NCBI GenBank assembly: GCA_910586215.1
Contig: CAJUGH010000002.1
Span: forward strand, 1-64,000
Length of the DNA stretch: 64,000 bases
Source: an uncultured Acetatifactor sp.
GTDB lineage: Bacteria; Bacillota; Clostridia; Lachnospirales; Lachnospiraceae
Reading direction: 5' to 3'
In this document: one piece after another, positions 1-7,687 of the stretch
Layout: every line of letters starts with the position of its first letter
Numbering within the stretch: the first letter of the stretch is position 1
Translations under genes and position numbers: made by a program
Notes under the pieces: generated by a model
The model's database searches: none
Told to the model about the DNA's origin: nothing
What the model saw: the letters and a program-made list of their open reading frames with translations, nothing else

Positions 1-351
1 GTCTACCAGGTGAACTACAACCCGGACAGGGACGAGGACTTCACCTGCTACTATGAATCCTACAATAACTGTGACTACAATGGCACCGGCATCCAGCTGA
101 AGGCAGACGGCGAGGTCAGCCCCACGGAGGAGAAACTGATCCGGCTCATCGCCCCCGCAGGTGCCGTGCTGAACAGCAGGTATGAGCTGATCGAGTACGT
201 CAATGACGTGAACCGGGAATACGTGGAAGTGCTGGTGGAGCAGAACGGGGGCGGACGGACCGACACCACCTACACCTACGGCGTGGACAGGATCAGCATG
301 GAACTGTTTAACCAGACAGCGAAGACTTCCTACTATCCGGGTGAAACATAG
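1..351 (+). pseudogene. RHS/YD-repeat protein fragment, cut by window edge and by a palindromic insertion
   Basis: The reading frame is open from base 1, so the gene begins outside the window. The translated piece has the tyrosine-rich, repetitive composition of RHS/YD-repeat shells (for example VYQVNYNPDRDEDF, then ELIEYVNDVNREYVEVL). It ends at a stop inside a palindromic element at 339-398. RHS core sequence resumes at 417 in a form that matches the same gene, so the element has split what was one protein. Near-identical copies lie at about 2340-2760 and 4530-4750. RHS proteins form a shell around a C-terminal toxin tip; this piece carries only shell sequence. Confidence 0.75.
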
Positions 352-398
352 ATTTTCTTAGGCAGCGTACTGTGATGCCTTAGAAAATCTTTTCACCC
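339..398. repeat. Palindromic element A, copy 1, inside the RHS gene
   Basis: The ends gggtgaaa and tttcaccc pair, and the inner arms gattttcttaggc and gccttagaaaatc pair almost perfectly around a short loop. The same element recurs at the same RHS position at 2753-2811 and 4744-4802. On the minus strand its core reads CTAAGGC...AGTAC...GCCTAAG, matching elements at 2385-2461 and 60002-60105. It places a stop codon in the RHS frame. Confidence 0.8.
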
Positions 399-416
399 TG
401 TGACCCCAGGGGCAGT

Positions 417-1688
417 GTGGCAGGCCTGGCGGACACAAAGGGCCACCTCACGAAGACCTACCAGTATACCGTCACGGGCGAACTGGCCTACGGATCCGCC
501 ACCTATGAGAACGAGTACACCTACAACGGGGAATCCTACAACCCCAACATCCACAGCCAGTACCTGCGTGCAAGGTACTACAGCGTGGTGACAGCCAGCT
601 TCCTCACCGAGGACAGCTACCTGGGGAATATCCGGGAACCGCTGACACTGAACCGGTATAATTACTGTGTGAGCAGTTACCTGAATTATGTGGATCCCAG
701 TGGGAACACAGTCCTGTGGGGGCTGCTGGAGAGGAAAATCGTGGAGATGGAGCAGCGCCTGGTTGCGCCAGTGATCCGTAATAAAATAAATGAGGCAAGG
801 GAAGCCATCCAGGATGCAGGGGATGCGGTAAGGGAAGCCGTGGCCGGGGCAGAAGAATGGGTGGTCAACAGGGTGGCAGAAATGATGATGGATTTTGCCT
901 CCCAGGGGGAAACCCAGGCCAACCTGGTACTTACCTATATCATAGTCGGGGAAAATGTATATGTCTGTACGGAAAGCATGAAGGATGTCTTCCTGGACAG
1001 GCCGTCCCGCCTCAAGATCCAGGCCGAGAGAATGGACCTGGTCCAGTCCTGCCACATCGGGAGGTACGGGGCCAGGTTGTGCCAGGTGGCAGTCGGCATT
1101 GGAGAAACAGCACTGGGGGTATGGGCAATGCTGAGCGGCATGCCCACAGGCAGTGTGTCCCAATATGATCCGTGGAACATCCCGAAGGGAGGCTGGGGTT
1201 CCCTGGCGGTGCCCATTGCGAATATCTTCAGCGCCAGGCTGGCAGGGGCAGTGGGTGCATGCTATGGGGCAGTAAGTACCGGCATAGCACTGGAACGCGC
1301 ACTGGAAGAAGTCGTGGCTATGGCGGATATAGCCCTGGGGACGGTGGCTATCACTGGGGCAGGAAATGGTAATCGAAATAGCTTTAGTTATGAAAAAAAA
1401 GTCACTAATTCTGCAGGGCAAGAAGTAACACGTAATTATGTGAAAAATCAAGATGAGTTGTTGAAAAAGGCAGAAGAAGCAGCAGGAGGTGATTTGGATG
1501 ATTTTATTGAAATCAAGCCAGGATGGTATCAAAATAAGGATGGTACTATAAAAATAGAATGGAATCCCGAAGGCCATGTGAGTACAAATGAGGGACCGCA
1601 TGTGACGATTAGGCATTTGAATGAAAATGGAAGATGGGAAGTCATAGAAAAGTATTTTATAGAAGGGTGGGATACATATAAAAGATAA
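417..1688 (+). CDS. RHS core cassette with C-terminal toxin tip
   Basis: The GTG start follows the palindrome; the protein is 423 residues. Residues 1 to about 100 are the RHS-associated core, ending in the typical YLNYVDPSG. Residues about 100 to 317 are an Ala/Gly-rich, partly helical linker that may be a pre-toxin segment. From about residue 318 (base 1370) composition drops abruptly to AT-rich, and a roughly 105-residue tip follows (contains GWYQNKDGTIKIEWNPEGH and EGPHVTIRH). In polymorphic toxin systems such a variable tip is the effector and the next gene is its antidote. I cannot assign the tip to a named toxin family. As a stand-alone ORF it lacks a shell and a secretion signal, so it may be an orphan cassette expressed only after recombination. 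Confidence 0.7.
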   Translation: MAGLADTKGHLTKTYQYTVTGELAYGSATYENEYTYNGESYNPNIHSQYLRARYYSVVTASFLTEDSYLGNIREPLTLNRYNYCVSSYLNYVDPSGNTVLWGLLERKIVEMEQRLVAPVIRNKINEAREAIQDAGDAVREAVAGAEEWVVNRVAEMMMDFASQGETQANLVLTYIIVGENVYVCTESMKDVFLDRPSRLKIQAERMDLVQSCHIGRYGARLCQVAVGIGETALGVWAMLSGMPTGSVSQYDPWNIPKGGWGSLAVPIANIFSARLAGAVGACYGAVSTGIALERALEEVVAMADIALGTVAITGAGNGNRNSFSYEKKVTNSAGQEVTRNYVKNQDELLKKAEEAAGGDLDDFIEIKPGWYQNKDGTIKIEWNPEGHVSTNEGPHVTIRHLNENGRWEVIEKYFIEGWDTYKR

Positions 1689-1689
1689 T

Positions 1690-2070
1690 ATGATAACGTG
1701 GAATGAATTTAATGATAAGATGAATAACAGATTTGGAATGATTTTTAAAAGGGTGGATGATCTATATTTTAACGTTGCCTCCAAAATGAATATTGGGGAG
1801 GACATTGAAATAGAAGATATTCAAGCATTAAAATATTTACAGAATTTATTTCCTATGCGAGGGAAATTATATGTAATAACAGACACATGCTATCATAATG
1901 GAAATGGACCGTATGCGGTTGATTCGGGAAAAGTAGACAACTTTGTGTATACATATATGGAGGAATATGGCGAGCCGTTTTTCTCAACGGATATTATTAT
2001 AGTTAATTTTGAAGATAAATTAATATGGGTATTGTTTCATGAAGGAGTATGTTGGCTTACTAAAGGTTAG
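1690..2070 (+). CDS. Putative immunity protein for the upstream RHS toxin tip
   Basis: The ATG lies one base after the toxin stop, so the two are probably translationally coupled. The product is an acidic 126-residue protein with no signal peptide or clear membrane segment. Base composition is as AT-rich as the toxin tip and unlike the GC-richer RHS shell, suggesting tip and this gene were acquired together. Position, size and acidity are those expected of a polymorphic-toxin immunity gene. No family was recognised. Confidence 0.65.
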   Translation: MITWNEFNDKMNNRFGMIFKRVDDLYFNVASKMNIGEDIEIEDIQALKYLQNLFPMRGKLYVITDTCYHNGNGPYAVDSGKVDNFVYTYMEEYGEPFFSTDIIIVNFEDKLIWVLFHEGVCWLTKG

Positions 2071-2384
2071 GATATTTCTCTTAGATTTCTTGCTGGCATG
2101 GTATATAATGAAAACAACCAGCTCTCCTGGGCAGTGCTCTGCAACGGGCGCATCACCTGGAAGGTCTGCTACACCTACGATGAAGATGGGAACCTGCTGG
2201 AGGAATACAGCCCCCACCGACAACAGCTTCACCTCCTACCAGTATACCGTGGAGGCCCGGCTGGAGGCCGTGTACACCGGCAATGCCTACAACCGCAACC
2301 TGCAGATGGCAGCCGCCTATGACGGGGACGGCAACCGGGTCTACCAGGTGAACTACAACCCGGACAGGGACGAGGACTTCTTAC

Positions 2385-2461
2385 GTGCGGGAGAGGTTCG
2401 CATACGAACCATAGAAGTTCTTTGGCTGTGTACTTTACAGGCTTAGAACTTCTTCCCGCAC
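2385..2461. repeat. Palindromic element B inserted in RHS copy 2
   Basis: The outer arms gtgcggga and tcccgcac pair. Inside are a perfect small hairpin (ggttcg / cgaacc, 2395-2410) and a core hairpin. On the minus strand the core reads TCTAAGCCTGTAAAGTACAC, almost the same as the element at 60002-60105. Comparison with RHS copy 1 (bases 29-70) shows this stretch is an insertion in otherwise matching coding sequence. Confidence 0.8.
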
Positions 2462-2752
2462 TGTTACGCTTCCCGCGACAACTGTGACTATGACGGCACG
2501 GGCATCCAGCTGAAGGCAGACGGCGAGGTCAGCCCCACGGAGGAGGAACTGGTCCGGCTCATCGCCCCCGCAGGCGCCGTGCTGAACAGCAGGTATGAGC
2601 TGATCGAGTATGTCAATGACGTGAACCGGGAGTACGTGGAAGTGCTGGTGGAGCAGAACGGGGGGCGGACGGACCGACACCACCTACACCTACGGCGTGG
2701 ACAGGATCAGTATGGAACTGTTCAACCAGACAGCGAAGACTTCCTACTATCT

Positions 2753-2829
2753 GGGTGAAACATAGATTTTCTTAGGCAGCGTACTGTGATGCCTTAGAAA
2801 ATCTTTTCACCGGGTGAAGACTGTCACCC
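2753..2829. repeat. Palindromic element A, copy 2, beside a short native palindrome
   Basis: Bases 2753-2811 match the element at 339-398. They are followed directly by gggtgaagactgtcaccc (2812-2829), a small palindrome whose ends resemble the element's ends. Copy 1 lacks most of this palindrome. The arrangement suggests insertion at, or recombination through, a palindromic site. Confidence 0.7.
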
Positions 2830-2881
2830 TGTGATCCCAGGGGCAGCGTGGCAGGTATTGCGGACACAAAGGGACACCTAG

Positions 2882-3222
2882 AAAACTTCCTATATGTCGT
2901 GTGGCCACGAAAGAAGAACGGGCTAGCCGGAAAGATGGCTATTATCAGAAAAGGCTGTGAAAGTAGCCATGTTTACATGGCTACTTGAGGAATACTGCAA
3001 AGGGGCGTAGTGCTGGTGGTATATGATCAGCACTGATCGAAGCGAAGAACACATACCCCACAGCTTGCTATGTTACAAGTTTGATGCCCTGTCAACTTGC
3101 TGCGGGGGTGCTGACTTGGGGTGAGATGAATTTGCACATATAAAGTTGGCACTGTCGGTAGGATAGGGGGATGGAGGGATGAAAGATAGTAAAGCTAGAT
3201 ACAGATAGAAGGCATTGGCGAT
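2882..3222. other. Gene-free stretch between RHS copy 2 and an immunity-like gene
   Basis: No convincing coding sequence. The stretch begins exactly where RHS homology breaks off. It contains a strong perfect hairpin, gtagccatg / catggctac (about 2962-2985), and a run around 3020-3060 with weak dyad symmetry. It may be the remnant of an inserted element; no transposase motif was seen. Confidence 0.5.
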
Positions 3223-3681
3223 GTGATTAGGTCGGGACGAAGATATCTGGGATATTTCTATGTCCAGGATGATGTAATATACTTGAGGAGGCTGTGGGGA
3301 TTCGAGGAAGGCAGGTTTAATGACAGGCAGGAACAAGAGATTGTGGATTTATTAAGGGAAGATGAAGAAGAATTTCTGGAAGGATGTCTTTTGGTGTGTT
3401 GTGAGGAGGGGACAGAAGATATAGTAGATGAAGAACAATGGCACAAATATGTGGAAGTATCCGGGGACACGAGGATATTCCGTATGTACTCTGATTACCG
3501 AGGGGGAACAAAAGAATATCTGAAGATTGTATGGGAAAGAGGAAAGGGGATTACGTATTACTGTAATGGGACTGGAAATGGTTTTATGCAGGTTGAATTT
3601 GGGGTTGATTTATACCGATACGGGTATGATTTTATACCTTCCGTAATACCGTTTGGTATCGACTTGCCGAAAGAACAATAA
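3223..3681 (+). CDS. Hypothetical protein, possible orphan immunity protein
   Basis: 152 residues from a GTG start; an overlapping ATG at 3221 is in another frame. The protein is acidic, rich in Glu, Asp and Tyr, and has no signal peptide or membrane segment. It lies within the RHS cassette array between two broken RHS copies, where displaced immunity genes usually accumulate. No family recognised. The ribosome binding site is weak, so the gene may have lost its original 5' end. Confidence 0.5.
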   Translation: MIRSGRRYLGYFYVQDDVIYLRRLWGFEEGRFNDRQEQEIVDLLREDEEEFLEGCLLVCCEEGTEDIVDEEQWHKYVEVSGDTRIFRMYSDYRGGTKEYLKIVWERGKGITYYCNGTGNGFMQVEFGVDLYRYGYDFIPSVIPFGIDLPKEQ

Positions 3682-3787
3682 AGCATTGTGCAGTTCGTTT
3701 AAATCTATCCGTAGATTTCCAAAAACACGGGCCTGCAGAAGCGGGTCTGCATCCAGATACACCGAAAAAATGATCAGGAGGAAGGCG

Positions 3788-4261
3788 ATGATAGAGGTAA
3801 GTTATTTACACACAATAGTGTTAAGCGGATACTGGACAGAAGAACATTGGCAGTCCTGGGCAGATGAACTGATATTACACAACAGTGAACTGGAGTGCTG
3901 GGTTTATGATGTGGCATTTGCAAAGGATAAGGACGAACTGCTCCTGGCCATTGCCCAGGTACTGGTGGTATTTGATGAGGAAACCAGCTATTCAGAACAG
4001 GATGTGATTGTTGGATACTATTATATGATGTACCTGGAAGGACGGATGGGCTTAGAGGAACTACTGTATAGGCTTAGTGATGAAGATGATGATTCTTATG
4101 GATATCAAGGAAGAGATTCCCAAAAAACAATAGATATAATAGACAGGGCGAAAAAAGGGGAGAAGAATCTGGAGGAGCTGGATGCATTATTAACACCGTT
4201 CGTTAAGCCGGCAAAAGAACAATTATATAAGCTGACGCATTATCTGATGAATGATAATTGA
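3788..4261 (+). CDS. Hypothetical acidic protein, possible immunity protein
   Basis: The ATG at 3788 has an AGGAGG about 5-7 bases upstream, so this start is preferred over the longer open frame beginning at 3653. The product is 157 residues, acidic and soluble-looking, with the aromatic-rich stretch VIVGYYYMMYLEGRMG. It ends exactly where RHS sequence resumes (4262), consistent with a toxin/immunity tail displaced by a recombined RHS cassette. No family recognised. Confidence 0.6.
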   Translation: MIEVSYLHTIVLSGYWTEEHWQSWADELILHNSELECWVYDVAFAKDKDELLLAIAQVLVVFDEETSYSEQDVIVGYYYMMYLEGRMGLEELLYRLSDEDDDSYGYQGRDSQKTIDIIDRAKKGEKNLEELDALLTPFVKPAKEQLYKLTHYLMNDN

Positions 4262-4757
4262 GACAGGGTATCCATACAATAGGCTGGGCAGGGTCATTTC
4301 CTACGAATACGATGCCCTGGACCGCCCCGTGGCGGTACACCTGCCGGACGGCATCAGCACCTATAAGGCCTACAACGCCCGGAACCAGGTGACGGAACTG
4401 ACGAACCGTTGTGACGACTGCGGCTGGGTCCTGGGACACGACACTTACACCTATGACGACAGGGGCTACATTGTGGCAGAACACACCGAGGAGGCCAGGG
4501 AGATAGATCCTTACGGCCGCCAGCCCCACGGAGGAGGAACTGGTCCGGCTCATCGCCCCCGCAGGCGCCGTGCTGAACAGCAAATATGAGCTGATCGAGT
4601 ATGTCAATGACGTGAACCGGGAGTACGTGGAAGTGCTGGTGGAGCAGAACGGGGGGCGGACGGACCGACACCACCTACACCTACGGCGTGGACAGGATCA
4701 GTATGGAACTGTTCAACCAGACAGCGAAGACTTCCTACTATCTGGGTGAAACATAGA
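4262..4757 (+). pseudogene. Third RHS repeat copy, 5' part, rearranged
   Basis: It begins mid-repeat straight after the preceding stop codon with clear YD-repeat sequence (RLGRVISYEYDALDRP, then TYTYDDRGYIVAEH). Near 4520 the frame jumps from DPYGR into a segment equivalent to base 2525 of copy 2, marking an internal deletion junction. A six-G tract at 4651-4656 shifts the frame as in copy 2. The copy then runs into element A. Confidence 0.75.
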
Positions 4758-4819
4758 TTTTCTTAGGCAGCGTACTGTGATGCCTTAGAAAATCTTTTCA
4801 CCGGGTGAAGACTGTCACC
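4744..4819. repeat. Palindromic element A, copy 3, with adjacent native palindrome
   Basis: Same element and same neighbouring short palindrome as at 2753-2829, at the equivalent RHS position. Because copies 2 and 3 share both element and G-tract frameshift, they arose by duplication after the insertion. Confidence 0.75.
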
Positions 4820-4838
4820 CTGTGATCCCAGGGGCAGC

Positions 4839-5528
4839 GTGGCAGGTATTGCGGACACAAAGGGCCACCTTACGAAGACCTACTACCAGTACACCGTCAC
4901 GGGCGAACTGGCCTACGGATCCGCCACCTATGAGAACGAGTACACCTACAACGGGGAATCCTACAACCCCAACATCCACAGCCAGTACCTGCGTGCAAGG
5001 TACTACAGCGTGGTGACAGCCAGCTTCCTCACCGAGGACAGCTACCTGGGGAATATCCGGGAACCGCTGACACTGAACCGGTATAATTACTGTGTGAGCA
5101 GTTATCTGAATTATGTGGATCCCAGTGGGCATTTCCTGTTGAACCCTGCCATACCAAGTAAAATAACATCTTTTGATCCGGATATAACATGGGACGGAAT
5201 AAGGGAGAAGGCTTCCGGAATCTTTGAAAAGGCAGGTTCCGCCTTAGGAACAGTAGATTCCTTCGGCAAAGGGGTTGCAGGTTCCGTGGTAAAGGCCGGT
5301 GTGGACAAGCCGGCGCTATGGCTGTACCCGGTGTACAGTTTTGAGGAAAACCTGTATAACGCAGTATGGCAGGCTCTGCATCCGGGGGGCAGACCAGTAC
5401 AGCCGCATGGATCTTACCGGATATCTGGATGCCTACCTTTCCATGACGGAAAGCTTTGTCATGAGCCTGACCGGGGATGCGGAGGATATGACGGCATACT
5501 ATGCCGGAAGAGAGCCGGCATTAAGTGA
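4839..5528 (+). CDS. RHS core with a different C-terminal tail, probably frameshifted
   Basis: The GTG start and RHS core (to YLNYVDPSG) match the cassette at 417, with an extra Tyr codon near the start. After the core the tail is unrelated to the first cassette (begins HFLLNPAIPSKITSFDPDITWDG). At the G6 tract 5384-5389 the protein-like composition moves to another frame; the last 45 or so residues of this ORF look like shadow sequence. Removing one G would join it to the ORF at 5407-5892 as one longer tail. Either it is a decayed toxin tail or the G tract is a slippage switch. Confidence 0.6.
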   Translation: MAGIADTKGHLTKTYYQYTVTGELAYGSATYENEYTYNGESYNPNIHSQYLRARYYSVVTASFLTEDSYLGNIREPLTLNRYNYCVSSYLNYVDPSGHFLLNPAIPSKITSFDPDITWDGIREKASGIFEKAGSALGTVDSFGKGVAGSVVKAGVDKPALWLYPVYSFEENLYNAVWQALHPGGRPVQPHGSYRISGCLPFHDGKLCHEPDRGCGGYDGILCRKRAGIK

Positions 5529-5892
5529 CACCATTAAACATTATTTGGAGTTAGTGTCATGGAAGGAGGATTGGCAAGAATCAGATTTTGAGTGGTCAGA
5601 AGGAGCAGTGAGACTGTACATGACGCTGATGGAAGAAATGGGGTTCTGCCTTTACAACAGGAATATCCAGAAATGTGACAGGACACTTGAGAAGCTGGGG
5701 CTGGATGAGAAGGAGCATGACAGGGCCGAAAAAGCGCTTATAAAAGATTTCATAAGGCGCTTTGGACACAGTCCCAAGGGTCTGAAAGAGGCCGGAGAGG
5801 AAACAAAGCAACAGGTGTTGGATCATTATGTGTCCCAGCGTCTGATTTTCTTTCGGCTTTGCAGCCTACTCTGGTTTGAGGTTACTGCATAA
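5407..5892 (+). CDS. Continuation of the RHS tail in another frame, or separate hypothetical protein
   Basis: From the ATG at 5407 this gives 161 residues, acidic and helical-looking (MDLTGYLDAYLSMTESFV...). There is no clear ribosome binding site. The frame is open back through the G6 tract at 5384-5389, and a single-G change would make it continuous with the RHS protein upstream. No toxin or immunity family was recognised. The C-terminus is rich in hydrophobic and aromatic residues. Confidence 0.5.
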   Translation: MDLTGYLDAYLSMTESFVMSLTGDAEDMTAYYAGREPALSDTIKHYLELVSWKEDWQESDFEWSEGAVRLYMTLMEEMGFCLYNRNIQKCDRTLEKLGLDEKEHDRAEKALIKDFIRRFGHSPKGLKEAGEETKQQVLDHYVSQRLIFFRLCSLLWFEVTA

Positions 5893-6237
5893 CCCCTACT
5901 GAAAGCTCTGTATAACAAGGTGTTCCGGTACGCTACTACATTGTACTATTATTATATGCAATTTTAGAAAATATGTCAATCCATTTGAAAAATCAAAAAT
6001 CTTCTCTGTTTATGAGGGAAAGTAGGAAATATTCCATGGACAGTATATGGTATAGAGCCAGGAATGGACTGTGAAGCGAAAAGGAGTTTCGGTTAAAGGA
6101 GTTTGGAATTGTTTTTTTGCACAAAACGGGATATAATGACAACAATCCCGGATGCACAGGAAAGTGTGGCATCCGGCTTATTGACAGGGGCCATAGGAGA
6201 CATGGGAAACGGAACGGGAATGGGAAAAGGAGCACCA
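5893..6237. other. AT-rich intergenic region
   Basis: No gene supported. Composition becomes AT-rich around 5935-6020, as expected for promoter DNA of the downstream gene, but no -35/-10 pair was convincing. The frame of the downstream gene stays open back to 6103; that extension has no good ribosome binding site or family-like sequence. Confidence 0.5.
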
Positions 6238-7419
6238 ATGAAGCTGTTATTTGGAACAGGGAATCCTGCTAAACTGGATGTGATGCGAAGAGGCCTGGAT
6301 GGGATGCATCTGGAGATACTGGGGCTAAAGGATATGGACCGGGCAGCGCCTCCTGTGGCGGAGGACGGCAGGACGCCCCTGGAGAATGCCAGGCAGAAGG
6401 CGTTGGCCTATTACCGGTTCTACGGGATACCGGTCTTCTCCTGCGACTCCGGGTTGTATTTTGACGAAGTGCCAGGGGAGATCCAGCCAGGTGTCCATGT
6501 GCGGACGGTGCAGGGAAAGTATCTGTCGGATGAGGAGATGGTAGCCTATTATGGGGGGCTTGCCAGTACATACGGGGATCTGACAGCCAGATACCGGAAT
6601 GCCATCTGTCTGGTGCTGGATGAGAACCATATAATGGAGTCCATGGACGAGAGCCTGGCCAGTCTGCCGTTCCTGCTTACTGCAAAGTCCCATACCCGGA
6701 TCCGGAAGGAAGGGTTTCCCCTGGACAGCATGTCTGTACAGATCCGGACCGGGAAGTACTATTATGATCTGGATGAGGATGCCCTGGATGAGATCGCCCT
6801 GGGGGATGGGTTCCTGGAATTCTTCCGGCGGCTGGAGCTGTTGGACGTGGTAGATGAGCAAGGGGAACCCACTGGAGAGACCATAGAGAGAACCCTGGCC
6901 CACAGCCAGGGGATCTGGCACCGGACGGCTCATGTGTGGCTGCTGCGCAGGAAGGCTGTTTCTTGTCCCTGCAGCCCTGGAGAATCTGACAGCGCAGGGG
7001 TGGAGATTCTGCTACAGAAGCGCAGCCATACCAAGGATTCCTTTCCGGGCTGCTATGACATTTCCAGTGCAGGCCATATCCCCGCAGGAGTGGACTATGT
7101 GCCATCTGCCCTGCGGGAACTGAAAGAGGAACTGGGAGTGGAAGCCATGGCCAGGGATCTGCACGACTGTGGGAAGCGGTACATACAGTATGAAGAGGAA
7201 TTCTATGGCTGTTCTTTTGTGGACAGACAGGTCAGCAAGGTTTTCTATATGTGGCTGGACAGGGAACCGGAGGATTTCACCCTCCAGGCGGAGGAGGTGG
7301 AGGAGGTCAGATGGTTTGACTTCCAGGAATGTCTGCAGCTGGTGGAAGAAAACCGAATCCCGCACTGCATCATGATGGAGGAACTGCGGATGATAGAGGC
7401 GGCCCTTTCTGTTACTTAG
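6238..7419 (+). CDS. RdgB/HAM1-type nucleotide pyrophosphatase fused to a Nudix hydrolase
   Basis: 393 residues from the ATG at 6238, preceded by AAAAGGAGC. Residues 1 to about 205 resemble RdgB/HAM1 (XTP/dITP diphosphatase): FGTGNPAKLD substrate loop, ENARQKA and CDSGL motifs. Residues about 210 to 393 resemble IPP-isomerase-like Nudix proteins (YfcD group): VVDEQGEPTGETIERTLAH, then GIWHRTAHVW, then a Nudix box ending RELKEELGV. The first Glu of the box is Val, while the metal-binding RE..EE residues are kept. Both halves remove noncanonical or damaged nucleotides in known families, so a house-cleaning enzyme is likely. Substrates are not predictable from sequence. It stands alone, followed by a hairpin. 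Confidence 0.8.
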   Translation: MKLLFGTGNPAKLDVMRRGLDGMHLEILGLKDMDRAAPPVAEDGRTPLENARQKALAYYRFYGIPVFSCDSGLYFDEVPGEIQPGVHVRTVQGKYLSDEEMVAYYGGLASTYGDLTARYRNAICLVLDENHIMESMDESLASLPFLLTAKSHTRIRKEGFPLDSMSVQIRTGKYYYDLDEDALDEIALGDGFLEFFRRLELLDVVDEQGEPTGETIERTLAHSQGIWHRTAHVWLLRRKAVSCPCSPGESDSAGVEILLQKRSHTKDSFPGCYDISSAGHIPAGVDYVPSALRELKEELGVEAMARDLHDCGKRYIQYEEEFYGCSFVDRQVSKVFYMWLDREPEDFTLQAEEVEEVRWFDFQECLQLVEENRIPHCIMMEELRMIEAALSVT

Positions 7420-7471
7420 GGTATGGTACTGTTCACTTATGTTGGCTGACGGATGAACTGTAACTAGGGTA

Positions 7472-7505
7472 GTTACTTTTCACGGGGTGGGGCAGTGAAA
7501 AGTAA
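7472..7505. repeat. Perfect 12-bp hairpin
   Basis: The arms gttacttttcac and gtgaaaagtaac pair perfectly around ten bases. Nearby tactgttcac resembles the end of the nested element at 20706-20839. It lies between the Nudix gene and mecA without a T run, so it is more a repeat element than a terminator. Confidence 0.6.
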
Positions 7506-7545
7506 CCCAGGGTATCATTTCCAAGTCAAAATAAGCTGGAATGAA

Positions 7546-7574
7546 TTGAAAAAAGAGAAATATCATGTTATGAT
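7546..7574 (+). promoter_or_regulatory. Putative sigma-A promoter for mecA
   Basis: TTGAAA at 7546-7551 and TATGAT at 7569-7574 are separated by 17 bases. This is a good housekeeping promoter about 115 bases before the mecA start. Confidence 0.65.
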
Positions 7575-7687
7575 ACAGATACAGGGGGAAAGTGACGATC
7601 TGTTTCCTGTAGGAGTATCCGGGAGGGAAGCCATGGAAGGAAGGGCTTGGGCGCGGGGAGCCTTAAGCCGGGATGAGGATATGTGGT

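Larger units (their letters stand above)
2098..2881 (+). pseudogene. Second RHS repeat copy, multiply broken
   Basis: RHS/YD sequence runs through three frames. The first part (YTYDEDGNLLEEYS) shifts frame at the C tract near 2211-2216. The next part (SYQYTVEARLEAVYTGNAYNRN) runs to DRDEDF and is interrupted by an 80-90 base insertion at about 2381-2468 that adds a stop. The following part shifts again at a six-G tract (2660-2665) where the first copy has five Gs. Element A follows at 2753-2811. RHS homology stops abruptly near 2880, just after the ADTKGHL codons, where unrelated sequence begins. Confidence 0.75.

Noticed and set aside
339..398. Element A as a transcription terminator
   Set aside because: It has no proper T run, lies inside a coding sequence, and is repeated with the gene; a mobile palindrome explains it better.
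393..1805. 470-codon minus-strand open frame opposite the RHS cassette
   Set aside because: It mirrors the plus-strand RHS core codons and has low-complexity, His/Cys/Pro-rich composition; it is a shadow frame.
1..5900. CRISPR array
   Set aside because: Repeats here are long coding duplications and palindromes, not regularly spaced short repeats with unique spacers.
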